A DNA stretch of 43,757 nt from Pseudomonadales bacterium (GTDB lineage Bacteria > Pseudomonadota > Gammaproteobacteria > Pseudomonadales > Pseudohongiellaceae). The notes below the pieces were generated by a model. It was not told where the DNA came from and ran no database searches. It was given only the letters and a program-made list of their open reading frames with translations. Location: assembly GCA_023257655.1 (NCBI GenBank), contig JALRBQ010000025.1, positions 1-43,757 of the forward strand, in the 5' to 3' direction. Below are positions 17,094-24,865 of the stretch, piece after piece; within the stretch, counting starts at the first letter, position 1, and every line of letters starts with the position of its first letter. The translations under genes were made by a program, and so were the position numbers.

Positions 17094-18074
17094 TCACTCG
17101 GGTTTACGGTCATCCATCTCCTGCCGACGTGCGCCAGCGAGAATCCCCTCCATCGCATAATTGCCCTCATGGCAGGCGAATTCATAGACCTTCTCGTCGG
17201 TGGCGAGAAAACTCAGCTCACCGCCCCACGGCTGTGAGTAATATTTGGGATCGTCAATGGTGAATTCATAAATGATCTGCTCGTCAGAGACGCGCGTGAA
17301 TTTCTCGGTGACCTGTGCATTCGTGGACAGACTGATGCTGGCCTGCTCCTGCATCGGACTGAAGTTCGTCGTCTCAACCACAAGCGTGTCACCATCCCAG
17401 TGTCCCACCGACTCGCCGAACATCGGCGGTAATGCCTGCAGCTTGTGCTTGGCGTTGAGCGGGACGATGCGGGCGTGACTGATCATCTCGGTACGCAGCA
17501 CAACGTAGTCTGCCGTTTGCACGATCTCGTAGTTGTTGTTGTACAGGCCGTTGATCATGGGCGGGCCGGTGCGCATATTGGTGCTGATGCAACGCTCGGC
17601 GAGCGGTCTGGCCTCCGGGCCATCGAAGCCGGCGTTCAATTTCGCCAGCTGCGCACGCAGCGCCTTGCCCTGTTCGGAATAGGGAATGCGGCCATCGGCA
17701 GGATCCACGATCCATGAGGTGCGATACTCGCCATTGATGTAGCCAAACTTGGTACCAGGATCGATCCAGAAGGCGTTGTACCCCCGCCCCTTCGGCAGGT
17801 CCGAGCCATCTAGCAGTTCGCCCTGCACCAGGTTGTCATCCGTAGCGAGTCGAATATTCTGCGGGTGGTCGGTAGTGGCACGGATTACTTCGTCATCAGA
17901 CAGCACGAGACTCTTGTAATTCGGCGAACGCTCCAGAGTCGTGATGGAGGCATTGGACCAGGTGCCCTGCAGGTCCGGCCGGCCGTTTTCGGTACGCGGC
18001 GGTTCCCAGTTCTGGGCAGAAGCCTGATTCACAAGCAGCAGTACAGCGAAAGGGAACAGGAAGTTTTTAATCAT
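17094..18074 (-). CDS. Exported protein of unknown function with GRPDLQGTW motif
   Basis: This 326-residue protein has a signal peptide ending NQASAQ (residue 21). The mature N-terminus reads WEPPRTENGRPDLQGTWSNASITTLER, a pattern I know from a group of uncharacterised secreted proteins in Gammaproteobacteria and Acidobacteria, often in several copies per genome. Later segments (GHWDGDTLVVETTNFSP, FTRVSDEQIIYEFTIDDPKYYSQPW) suggest an all-beta fold. Function is unknown. A strong Shine-Dalgarno (GAGGAGA) precedes the ATG. It is followed by the MBL hydrolase gene. Confidence 0.8.
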   Translation of the reverse strand: MIKNFLFPFAVLLLVNQASAQNWEPPRTENGRPDLQGTWSNASITTLERSPNYKSLVLSDDEVIRATTDHPQNIRLATDDNLVQGELLDGSDLPKGRGYNAFWIDPGTKFGYINGEYRTSWIVDPADGRIPYSEQGKALRAQLAKLNAGFDGPEARPLAERCISTNMRTGPPMINGLYNNNYEIVQTADYVVLRTEMISHARIVPLNAKHKLQALPPMFGESVGHWDGDTLVVETTNFSPMQEQASISLSTNAQVTEKFTRVSDEQIIYEFTIDDPKYYSQPWGGELSFLATDEKVYEFACHEGNYAMEGILAGARRQEMDDRKPE

Positions 18075-18116
18075 TATTGTCTCCTCGTTGTGCTCGCCCG
18101 GGGGCGAATGCTTACC

Positions 18117-18494
18117 TTACCATTGCCGGGCGACTTCCTCGAAGGCGGCGAAACGATTTTTTACGATACAGAAACGCTGACCTGTCGGGGCTTCCATCAC
18201 ACACCAGCGTGGCATCTGCTCAACAACCGTGGCGCCGCAGGCCTGCAGGCGCGCTACTTCAGCCGGGATATCATCGGTCTCGATATCCAGATGCACGCGA
18301 CTGTCATGTTGCACCTTCTGCACCTCGATGTGGAGTTCACTGGCGGGATCCAGCAACCGTACGTACTTCTCCCCTTCCTCCGCCGGCAGCCTGACCAACT
18401 CCATGCCGAGTGCCGCCGACCAGAATTCCGCCGCCTGCATCAGGTCCGGTGTCTTGCAATCTATGATGAATCCCGCAAGCTTGCTCTTGTGCAT
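18117..18494 (-). CDS. VOC-family (glyoxalase/bleomycin resistance-like) protein
   Basis: This 125-residue protein has the two beta-alpha-beta-beta-beta units of the vicinal oxygen chelate fold: FIIDCKTPDLMQAAEFWSAALGME at the start and HLDIETDDIPAEVARLQACGATVV in the second half, ending with the typical PTGQRFCIVK. Members are metal-dependent lyases, dioxygenases or binding proteins. The nearby glutathione transferase (11 bp upstream in the operon) hints at a detoxification role, but substrate and activity cannot be read from the sequence. Confidence 0.88.
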   Translation of the reverse strand: MHKSKLAGFIIDCKTPDLMQAAEFWSAALGMELVRLPAEEGEKYVRLLDPASELHIEVQKVQHDSRVHLDIETDDIPAEVARLQACGATVVEQMPRWCVMEAPTGQRFCIVKNRFAAFEEVARQW

Positions 18495-18505
18495 GATGCC
18501 CTATC

Positions 18506-19132
18506 CTATTTTGCCTGGCTGGCGATGCGTTCCTCATTCAACCGGTTCGCATTCAGCGCCGCCGGTCGTGATGTCAGCCGCGACACGTACTGCACGAAAA
18601 GATCGCGCTTGTCGATGGTGCCAAATTGCATGCCCCACATCAGCGCCGACCCGAGATAGACGTCTACCGCAGTGAATTGCTCACCGCAGATGTAGGGCCC
18701 CTTGGCCAGGGCCAGATCGAGCGCATTGATCGCCTCGACATAATTGCCAAAACCCACCATACCTTCGCGCTCCTTGGCAACTTCCCAGCCCAGCGAACGG
18801 GCTGTGGTCGCCATCTCTAATGGCGCGGCCGCAAAGAACATCCAGCGCGTGAAATCCGCCAGGCGCGGATCGCCCTGAGATGGGATCAATTTTTTCTCCG
18901 GAAATTGCATCGCCAGATACGTGCAGATCGCCGGGGTCTCGGTAATGACTGCGCCGTTGTGGCGGATCGCTGGCACCTTGCCCATCGGATTAACAGCGCG
19001 ATACGCCGCCGATTTCATTTCTTCCCCGTAGTTGATCCACTGGGTTTCATAGGGTTCGCCGAGTTCTTCCAGCATCCAGTGCACGATGCGGCCCCGCGAT
19101 TGTGGATTCGTGTAAAAAATCAGACCACTCAT
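18506..19132 (-). CDS. Glutathione S-transferase family protein
   Basis: This 208-residue protein has a thioredoxin-like N-terminal domain with the probable activating serine in FYTNPQSRG (S12), the cis-proline motif GKVPAI and ETPAIC (glutathione contact), and an all-helical C-terminal domain with GEQFTAVDVYLGSALMWGMQFG. It would conjugate or reduce substrates with glutathione in the cytoplasm. The ATG at 19132 is preferred to an in-frame TTG two codons upstream, because AAGGAG lies at good spacing before it. It sits 18 bp after the formyltransferase-like gene and 11 bp before the VOC gene. Confidence 0.9.
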   Translation of the reverse strand: MSGLIFYTNPQSRGRIVHWMLEELGEPYETQWINYGEEMKSAAYRAVNPMGKVPAIRHNGAVITETPAICTYLAMQFPEKKLIPSQGDPRLADFTRWMFFAAAPLEMATTARSLGWEVAKEREGMVGFGNYVEAINALDLALAKGPYICGEQFTAVDVYLGSALMWGMQFGTIDKRDLFVQYVSRLTSRPAALNANRLNEERIASQAK

Positions 19133-19150
19133 TGCCAACTCCTTGCCCGG

Positions 19151-19978
19151 TTACGCGGGCTTGTCGCGTTCCATGAAGCGTTTCGCGATGCGTTCGATCT
19201 CGGTGCTCTTGACCAATTGCCAGCCGGCGACCGCAAACGCATCAAGCTCTGCCTGTTCCGGAAAGCTGAAATAGTTGCCGCCGACAGCCTGTGGAGTGGC
19301 GGCGACGGGCAGGCCCTCGCTCAGTCGTTGCACTGTCTCCGCCATCAGCGCGCAACCTGCCTCGTACAGTGCCAGCACATGCCACAGGTAGGACTTGTCC
19401 CGCTGCACCGGAAGCCGGGTGGTGCCGATGATGCGGCCAGTATCGATGCTGCTGTCTTCAATCCAGTGCAGCGTAGTGCCGAGATGGGAATCACCCTGCA
19501 GCAAGGCCCGGAACGTCGCCATTACGCCCTTGTAATCGGGCAACAATCCGGAGTGCAGGTTGAGCACACCGTGCGCCGGTAGCGCGAGCACGGGATCACG
19601 CAGGATCACGCCATACCGGATAGAGAGTATCAGATCGGGAGACGTGGCCGAAACCTCGGCGAGGCCCTCGGGGGTATTTATGGTATTGAGCATCTGTAAT
19701 GGCTGCTGCAAGTAGGTCGCTAGGCCGTTGAACGTGAGCAGTGCCGTCGCCCTGCCGCGGTGGGAAACATCGAATAACGGAAACAGGATCTCGTTGAACA
19801 GTGTCTGCTCATAGAACCGCAACAGTTCGAGTGCTGGTGGTCGCGCCACGGGCTGGGTGCGCCGACCGACACTGGAAGAAAGAAACAGGCTCAGCTCATG
19901 GCCAGTCAAGGCGGGCAACAGGTGGTTGAGGGCCACACAGCTGGCGAGGTCAGCATTACTCAGAATCGTGATGCGCAT
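19151..19978 (-). CDS. Formyltransferase-fold protein (Fmt/PurN-like)
   Basis: This 275-residue protein has the formyltransferase core. N140, H142 and D179 match the Asn-His-Asp catalytic triad, with N140-L-H142 in VLNLHSGLLPDYKG and D179 in SSIDTG. It lacks the usual C-terminal Fmt domain and is more divergent at its N-terminus, so it is probably neither Fmt nor PurN but a sugar- or amine-formylating enzyme, or an enzyme of unknown substrate. The start at 19978 gives the expected MRITILSN strand; the frame is open upstream through another gene. Shine-Dalgarno is weak, so translation may depend on the upstream gene 25 bp away. Confidence 0.82.
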   Translation of the reverse strand: MRITILSNADLASCVALNHLLPALTGHELSLFLSSSVGRRTQPVARPPALELLRFYEQTLFNEILFPLFDVSHRGRATALLTFNGLATYLQQPLQMLNTINTPEGLAEVSATSPDLILSIRYGVILRDPVLALPAHGVLNLHSGLLPDYKGVMATFRALLQGDSHLGTTLHWIEDSSIDTGRIIGTTRLPVQRDKSYLWHVLALYEAGCALMAETVQRLSEGLPVAATPQAVGGNYFSFPEQAELDAFAVAGWQLVKSTEIERIAKRFMERDKPA

Positions 19979-20003
19979 GTGAGATTCGTGTTCCGGTTGG
20001 GTT

Positions 20004-20312
20004 TCACATTGTGTAGGTCTGGGTCTGACCCGCGACGAGCAGCCGCGTACTGCGCACACCGCGCTCACGCAGGTTCGCGAGTCCCTGCAAGTCGGGATCG
20101 CGCCGGTAGCGCGCCAATGCTTCGGCGTCGGGGAACTGCAGCACATGAATCTCATCGACAGGCGGTGTGAAGGCAGTGCTCAAGGCTGGATCCGGCGCGA
20201 AGGCACTGAGCAGGATGCCACCATGTCGTTGGGCGATCTCCAGAGCGTGGGACTCGAAATCCCTGAAGGCAGCCGGTTCGGCGATTTCAAGCAGCGCAAT
20301 CACGTGTAACAT
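20004..20312 (-). CDS. Small DUF1330-like (dimeric alpha-beta barrel) protein
   Basis: This 102-residue protein has the pattern of small dimeric alpha+beta barrel proteins: an opening strand LHVIALLEI, a helix with AAFRDFESHALEIAQRHGG, then VDEIHVLQFPDAEALARYRRDPDLQGLANLR. It is similar to DUF1330 and EthD-like proteins, whose roles are mostly unknown. The ATG at 20312 has AGG at about 6 nt; an in-frame TTG two codons upstream is less likely. It is between the P-loop kinase and the formyltransferase-like gene. Confidence 0.7.
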   Translation of the reverse strand: MLHVIALLEIAEPAAFRDFESHALEIAQRHGGILLSAFAPDPALSTAFTPPVDEIHVLQFPDAEALARYRRDPDLQGLANLRERGVRSTRLLVAGQTQTYTM

Positions 20313-20369
20313 GGGCAACCTGTCCCGGCTCAGCGGGCCGCAATTAGTGGATCACGTGCAACCACGGGA

Positions 20370-20852
20370 TCACGGCAGATTTTCGGTAATACGCCGTTTG
20401 TTGCCGGCGTGCTGTTCAAACAACATGCTATGCGCGTGGTGAGAAAATTCATCCGCGCGGGTGGTGTACGCCCGGATCCAGTCAATCAGCATTGCAAGAT
20501 TCGCATCCTGAGCCGCCTTGCTCGCGTACTTGTGGGGTTCCCACGGACGTTGCCGCGCGTTTTCCACACAGACTTCTACCGCCAGATCCATGAAGATGAG
20601 CTCGGTCGCCGCGGCAGTGAGCAAGCGCAGCAGATCGGTGTAACAGCCCTCAAAAACCCAGGTGTCGTGCTGCGCCGTGAATTGGTCGATGGCACGGGCC
20701 GATGCCGCCAGCGGCTGTCGTCGGGGAGGCATCTCAGGTAACCATGCCAGCGTATCCAGATCGAGGTGAGCGAGCCCACGCTCCCTGCCCAGGCGCTGAG
20801 CGAGCGTGGATTTGCCGGAACCGGAATTGCCAAATACCAGGATTCGATCCAC
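20370..20852 (-). CDS. P-loop kinase of the adenylate kinase-like (FlaR/topology modulation) type
   Basis: This 160-residue protein starts with a Walker A loop GNSGSGKST (residues 8-16) after ILVF, as in adenylate kinase-related small kinases annotated as FlaR or DNA topology modulation proteins. HLDLDTLAW (about 29-37) and WVFEGCYTDLL are also typical of that group. The start is GTG at 20852, with AGAGGG about 5 nt upstream. The phosphoryl acceptor is unknown. It is the first gene of the minus-strand run that continues to 16183. Confidence 0.82.
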   Translation of the reverse strand: MDRILVFGNSGSGKSTLAQRLGRERGLAHLDLDTLAWLPEMPPRRQPLAASARAIDQFTAQHDTWVFEGCYTDLLRLLTAAATELIFMDLAVEVCVENARQRPWEPHKYASKAAQDANLAMLIDWIRAYTTRADEFSHHAHSMLFEQHAGNKRRITENLP

Positions 20853-21053
20853 GGCACCCTCTTCACTCGTCTCTCAAGCTTGTCTGCGATCGAGGCTGAA
20901 GACTAGCGGGAAAGCCGGTCTGCGACAAGTCACCCGCCGCACTCGATCCGGTGGTGCCGCCGCATTGCGGATTGAGCTTGCCTGCTCTCGAGAGTAGACT
21001 GACAATCGGTCACACGAAGGCCATTTACTCTGGTTCGAACAAGGAAAGCAGCA

Positions 21054-21605
21054 ATGGTTCGCACACTCAAACTCGGCATCCTCTCTCTCGGTAGCATGTT
21101 CCTGCTTACGGCCTGCTCACTCGGCGCCCGACTCGGCCTGAGCGAAACCACGCCCGGTCAGAACCTCGCCCCGGGTGAACAGGTCAATTTTCACTTCTTC
21201 ACCAAGATTCCCAATTTTGACAGCGGTATCGCGCTGCAGGCCGGCGCACGCTACCAGCTCGATTTCGTGCTGCTCAGCAGTTGGATTGACGGCACGATTC
21301 AGCGCAATGAACAGGACCAGAAACTGGACGAGCGCGGCTTCGCCAATTCCCTGATGCCATACGAGTGGATGGGAATGCTGCGACGCGAACGTGATTACCG
21401 CTGGTTTGAACTCATGCTCGTGCAACCGAATTGCAAAGCAAGCAGTCTGCAAGGCATTACCGATTTGTCTGTTGATGAGGGTAGTGGTAGTTACAACTTC
21501 GTCGCCGCCTGTGACGGCAACCTTACCCTGTTCGTGAACGATAGTTATGGCTTCTACAGTAATAATGCCGGCTACGCCAATATCGCCCTGTCCAGAGTAA
21601 ACTGA
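21054..21605 (+). CDS. Putative lipoprotein of unknown function
   Basis: This 183-residue protein has a lipobox L18-T19-A20-C21 after a hydrophobic stretch, so it should be lipid-anchored. No known domain is recognised. The mature protein is rich in beta-type residues and aromatic pairs (NFHFFTKIPNF, GSYNFVAACDGNLTLFVNDSYGFYSNNAGYANIALSRV). Two cysteines besides the lipobox one (in PNCKASS and AACDGN) could form a disulfide. AAGGAAAG lies upstream of the ATG. It is followed 55 bp later by the CBS protein gene; a shared transcript is possible. Confidence 0.75.
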   Translation: MVRTLKLGILSLGSMFLLTACSLGARLGLSETTPGQNLAPGEQVNFHFFTKIPNFDSGIALQAGARYQLDFVLLSSWIDGTIQRNEQDQKLDERGFANSLMPYEWMGMLRRERDYRWFELMLVQPNCKASSLQGITDLSVDEGSGSYNFVAACDGNLTLFVNDSYGFYSNNAGYANIALSRVN

Positions 21606-21660
21606 TTGTCGTCACTCCAGCGGTCGCACTGCGGCCGCCTTGCCAGAGAGGGAGTGAACG

Positions 21661-22152
21661 ATGCATACCGTGCAGCAAATTCTGAAGTGGAAGCAAGCCA
21701 ATGAAATCTGGGCTATTACGCCCGACGCCACCGTGTTTGACGCCATCCAGAGTATGGCCGACCGCCGTGCCGGCGCCCTGTTGGTGATGGAGGGTCCGGC
21801 GTTGAAGGGCATCATCTCCGAGCGCGACTATGCCCGGGAGGTAATTCTCAAGGGCCGCGCCTCGCGCAGTACGCTCGTCCATGAAATCATGAGCGCAAAA
21901 GTGGTGTCAGTGCCATCCTCCTGCGCCGTGCGAGACGCTCTCGCCCTGATGACCGAGAAGCACATCCGCCACCTGCCCGTGGTCGACGACAACCGCGTAA
22001 TCGGCGTGGTCTCCATCGGCGATCTGGTCAAGGACGTCATCAATTTTCAGCAGTCGACGATTGAACAACTCGAGAGTTATATTCGTGGCGAAACCGGGGC
22101 AGTCACCAGCGTATGGCCGCCCTCTGGCGCCGGCGAGAAACGCAGCCACTGA
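21661..22152 (+). CDS. CBS-domain pair protein
   Basis: This 163-residue protein consists of two CBS domains (about residues 13-62 and 77-130), recognised by GALLVMEGPALKGIISERDYAREV and IRHLPVVDDNRVIGVVSIGDLVKDVI. CBS pairs bind adenosine nucleotides and regulate other proteins; no catalytic domain is attached here. The last 76 bases overlap the 3' end of the convergent ABC ATPase gene. Shine-Dalgarno GAGGGAG lies just before the ATG. Confidence 0.92.
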   Translation: MHTVQQILKWKQANEIWAITPDATVFDAIQSMADRRAGALLVMEGPALKGIISERDYAREVILKGRASRSTLVHEIMSAKVVSVPSSCAVRDALALMTEKHIRHLPVVDDNRVIGVVSIGDLVKDVINFQQSTIEQLESYIRGETGAVTSVWPPSGAGEKRSH

Positions 22153-23588
22153 TTGATGCAACCGGGTTGCTCGTCTTCAACATGGCTGACATAGATCAAC
22201 CGCGTCATCGTTCGCGCAGCGATCTTGTCGAGGGTTTGCAGGATCATTGCCCGATGCCGGTCATCCAACCCGACGCAGGGTTCATCGAGAATGAGGATTG
22301 CCGGATTCTTCACCATCGCCCGCGCCAGCAGCACGAGGCGCTGCTGGCCGAATGAGAGTTCGTGATAATACTTCGCTTCCAGTTCCGCGATGGCAAACGC
22401 CTGTAACCAGTCCCGGGCGACAGATTTCTGCGAACTGCCACTATCATCGTACAGTCCCACAGAATCGAAGAAACCGGAGACGATCACCTCTAGTACCCGC
22501 CATCCCTTCACATATTTGTTATGCAGTTCGTTTGAGACCAGTCCGAAGCGGCGCTTGATTTCCCAGACAGCCTCGCCGCTGCCTTTACGGCGACCAAACA
22601 AAGTCAGGTCCTGGCCATAACCCTTGTGATTCTCGCCATCGATCAGACTGAGCAATGTCGACTTGCCACAGCCATTGGGTCCCTCGATCAGGACGTGGTG
22701 GTGAGCTTCCATGCGCCAGTTGATGTCGCTCAGAATGCGCTTGTCACCATAATTTGCGTTCACCTTGCGCAATTCGATCAGGGGCGCTCCGGGAACGATT
22801 TCGTCGGTCATTGCAGCGCTGCTCGCCGGCAGATCAACCTCTGCGGTTGTCGTGGACTGTAGCGCCTGGAACGCCGGCAACTGACGGATCTGGTCGATCC
22901 CGCCCTGCTCCCGCAGCTCCAAATTCTGCATCAGGGCGAGATGGGTGGCACTGTCAGGCAGGTCCACCAGTCGCCGGCAGAGTTGCACACTGGCATTGCC
23001 GTCGTGCAGAAATCGGGCGATCGTCGCTTCAATGCGACGGCGCGAAGCCTTGTCGATACTCTCCAGAGGATCATCCAGCAGAATCAACTGCGGCACCCCT
23101 TCCCGCCATGCATACAGGGCGCGCGCCAGCAAGGCCTTGCGAATCTGTCCCGACGACAGGAACCGGATGCCCTGCGCTCGCAGTGGCAACAGATCCAGTG
23201 CAGACAGCAAACTCTCCAGAACGGCCTCGTCCTGGGCGCCGTGACGGGACGAGCGCACCAGAGTCTCCACCTGGGTACCCTGATCCTGCGCGGACTCGCT
23301 GTATTCGCTGATGTCGAAACGGTCATCCCGCTGCCACAGGCGTTGCTGTTCCTCGAAGGACACCAGATGCACATCGCGCGCGGGATCGAATCCTGCCGCG
23401 AACGTGACATAAAGACGACTTTCGCGCATCTGTCCGGCGAGCAGGCGCGCTAGCGTCGACTTACCGGCGCCGTTCGGCCCGAACAGACACCAGTGTTGCC
23501 CACACTGTATTTCGAAGTGATCCGCGCGCAGCATCGCCTTCGACCCGATTCGGCAACGCGCCCCTTCAACTCGCACTATCACTGTCAT
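22077..23588 (-). CDS. modF: ModF-like duplicated ABC ATPase
   Basis: This 503-residue protein has two ABC nucleotide-binding domains. The first has Walker A GPNGAGKST (37-45), signature LSSGQIRK and LILLDDP; the second has GPNGCGKST, LSFGQQRL and LILDEP. There is no membrane domain. The segment GYGQDLTLFGRRKGSGEAVWEIK is very close to what I recall of E. coli ModF (490 residues), a protein encoded near the molybdate transporter and of unclear function. The link to molybdenum is of interest given the molybdenum hydroxylase in this window, but modABC is not here. The ATG at 23588 fits the first domain; AAGGAC lies upstream. The 3' end overlaps the CBS gene by 76 bp. Confidence 0.88.
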   Translation of the reverse strand: MTVIVRVEGARCRIGSKAMLRADHFEIQCGQHWCLFGPNGAGKSTLARLLAGQMRESRLYVTFAAGFDPARDVHLVSFEEQQRLWQRDDRFDISEYSESAQDQGTQVETLVRSSRHGAQDEAVLESLLSALDLLPLRAQGIRFLSSGQIRKALLARALYAWREGVPQLILLDDPLESIDKASRRRIEATIARFLHDGNASVQLCRRLVDLPDSATHLALMQNLELREQGGIDQIRQLPAFQALQSTTTAEVDLPASSAAMTDEIVPGAPLIELRKVNANYGDKRILSDINWRMEAHHHVLIEGPNGCGKSTLLSLIDGENHKGYGQDLTLFGRRKGSGEAVWEIKRRFGLVSNELHNKYVKGWRVLEVIVSGFFDSVGLYDDSGSSQKSVARDWLQAFAIAELEAKYYHELSFGQQRLVLLARAMVKNPAILILDEPCVGLDDRHRAMILQTLDKIAARTMTRLIYVSHVEDEQPGCINQWLRFSPAPEGGHTLVTAPVSPRI

Positions 23589-24100
23589 GAATGTGTTGTC
23601 CTTTTTCCTGGCCCCGGATTCTAACGCACTCTGCGCAGAAAGCATGAGTTTGAAAGTCGGGTCCTGGAGCCTCGCGACTATATTGGTCGTAACTAGAAGG
23701 GTCGTAACTACTAGATGGGTCGTAACTAGAAGCCTCGCAACTACATGCTCTCAATTCTCTGGCTTCAAATGGAAAGCTTTTTATTGCGATAATTTCACTG
23801 CGCCCGCCCTCAAACAGAGAGGCGGTGCGGTGCTGGTGGCGACGGAAAAAGGCCAGCGCCGAGGGAGAGAAAATGACCGCCCTTCTGGGCATTTTCGGGT
23901 GTGAAGGTACCGCGGAGCGGAGCCGGCCTGTCGCGACCACTACCAGGCTGCCTCGGGGGATGCCGAAATCATTACAACAATGGGCGTTTGCGGAGCGCAT
24001 CGCAAAAGAAACTGGAGAGGACAAGAACCAATTCACAGCTTGCTACGACAAACGCAAATCAATTTTTACTCGTTTCAGGTTTTCTAGTAAGCTGCGCCGC
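23589..24100. other. 512-bp intergenic region with short repeat array
   Basis: This gap lies between the divergent modF-like and DUF599 genes. It contains a five-copy short repeat (23672-23743) and a weak hairpin near 23869-23896 (GCCC/GGGC with an ATTTT tail). Long open frames exist in both strands, but they look like chance frames: poor starts, no recognisable domain and unusual composition. No small gene could be supported. Confidence 0.5.
23672..23743 (+). repeat. Five-copy 9-bp direct repeat, period 15-18 bp
   Basis: The motif TCGYRACTA occurs at 23672, 23687, 23702, 23720 and 23735, with steps of 15, 15, 18 and 15 bp. The three central copies share the longer GGTCGTAACTA, and the two outer ones share AGCCTCGC. 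The symmetric outer-inner arrangement suggests either local duplication or a set of protein-binding iterons. All steps are multiples of three, so a relict coding repeat is also possible. Confidence 0.7.
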
Positions 24101-24865
24101 ATGGAAATTGAGCTCCTCGATATCTTCGCCTTCATCTGGTTCCTCGGCACCTGGGTCGGCTACGCGCTGTTCGCCCGCGCCGCCGCGAAGAAACGCAACA
24201 GCCTCTCCAGCGTTCTGTTCCGCTATCGACAGGAATGGGTACGCAAGCTGTGTGTCAGTGGCATGAGCGAAGTGGATTCGGAGTTGCTGGCGAGCCTCGA
24301 GCGACAGGTGTCGTTTCTGGCCTCAACCTCATTGATCATCCTGGCGAGTCTCGTGACAGTGCTGGGCACGGCCAGCGAGATGTTCATGAATGTGTCCGTT
24401 GGCTTTGTCAGCGAGACTTCAATCGCCGAAGTGCAAATGAAGATGCTGCTGCTCATCTGCATCTTTATCTACAGTTTCTTCACCTTCACCTGGTCGATTC
24501 GCCAATATGGCTTCTGCTTCATCATGTTTGGCTCGTCTTTCCAGACCGTGAAGTACTACAAGGAAGACAATCAGCGCGCCCTGCTCCCGAATCGCGACTT
24601 CGAGGCGATGGCGAAGGTGCTGGACCGTGCCGCCCACAGTTACAACTATGGCATTCGCGCCTATTACTTTGCGATGGCGGCACTGGCCTGGTTTATCAAC
24701 GACTGGATCTTCATGGCAGCCTGCGCGGCCACGATGTATGTGCTGTACCGCCGTGAATTCCTGTCCAGTTCGCTGAAGGCGCTGGCCAGCGCCCGGATGT
24801 CGGCGAACGTCAATGACGAGGCCAAAGTCAGCTTCACCGACACCAACGGCGCTAACGGCGGCTGA
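24101..24865 (+). CDS. DUF599 family membrane protein
   Basis: This 254-residue protein has about four hydrophobic segments: residues 5-25 (IFAFIWFLGTWVGYALF), 72-95 (ASTSLIILASLVTVLG), 117-145 and 195-215. The pattern, with a YRQEWVRKL loop after the first span and SFQTVKYYKEDNQ later, matches DUF599, an uncharacterised inner-membrane family. The ATG at 24101 is chosen by comparison with family N-termini. Its Shine-Dalgarno is weak and the frame is open for 92 codons upstream, so the start is less certain than the gene. The 3' end overlaps fadE by 14 bp. Confidence 0.82.
   Translation: MEIELLDIFAFIWFLGTWVGYALFARAAAKKRNSLSSVLFRYRQEWVRKLCVSGMSEVDSELLASLERQVSFLASTSLIILASLVTVLGTASEMFMNVSVGFVSETSIAEVQMKMLLLICIFIYSFFTFTWSIRQYGFCFIMFGSSFQTVKYYKEDNQRALLPNRDFEAMAKVLDRAAHSYNYGIRAYYFAMAALAWFINDWIFMAACAATMYVLYRREFLSSSLKALASARMSANVNDEAKVSFTDTNGANGG

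Noticed and set aside
23566..24036. Minus-strand open frame of 156 codons containing SSYDP-like repeats
   Set aside because: It overlaps the modF-like gene start, has no ribosome site or known domain, and its repeats are explained by the DNA repeat array; a coding relict cannot be excluded but is not supported.
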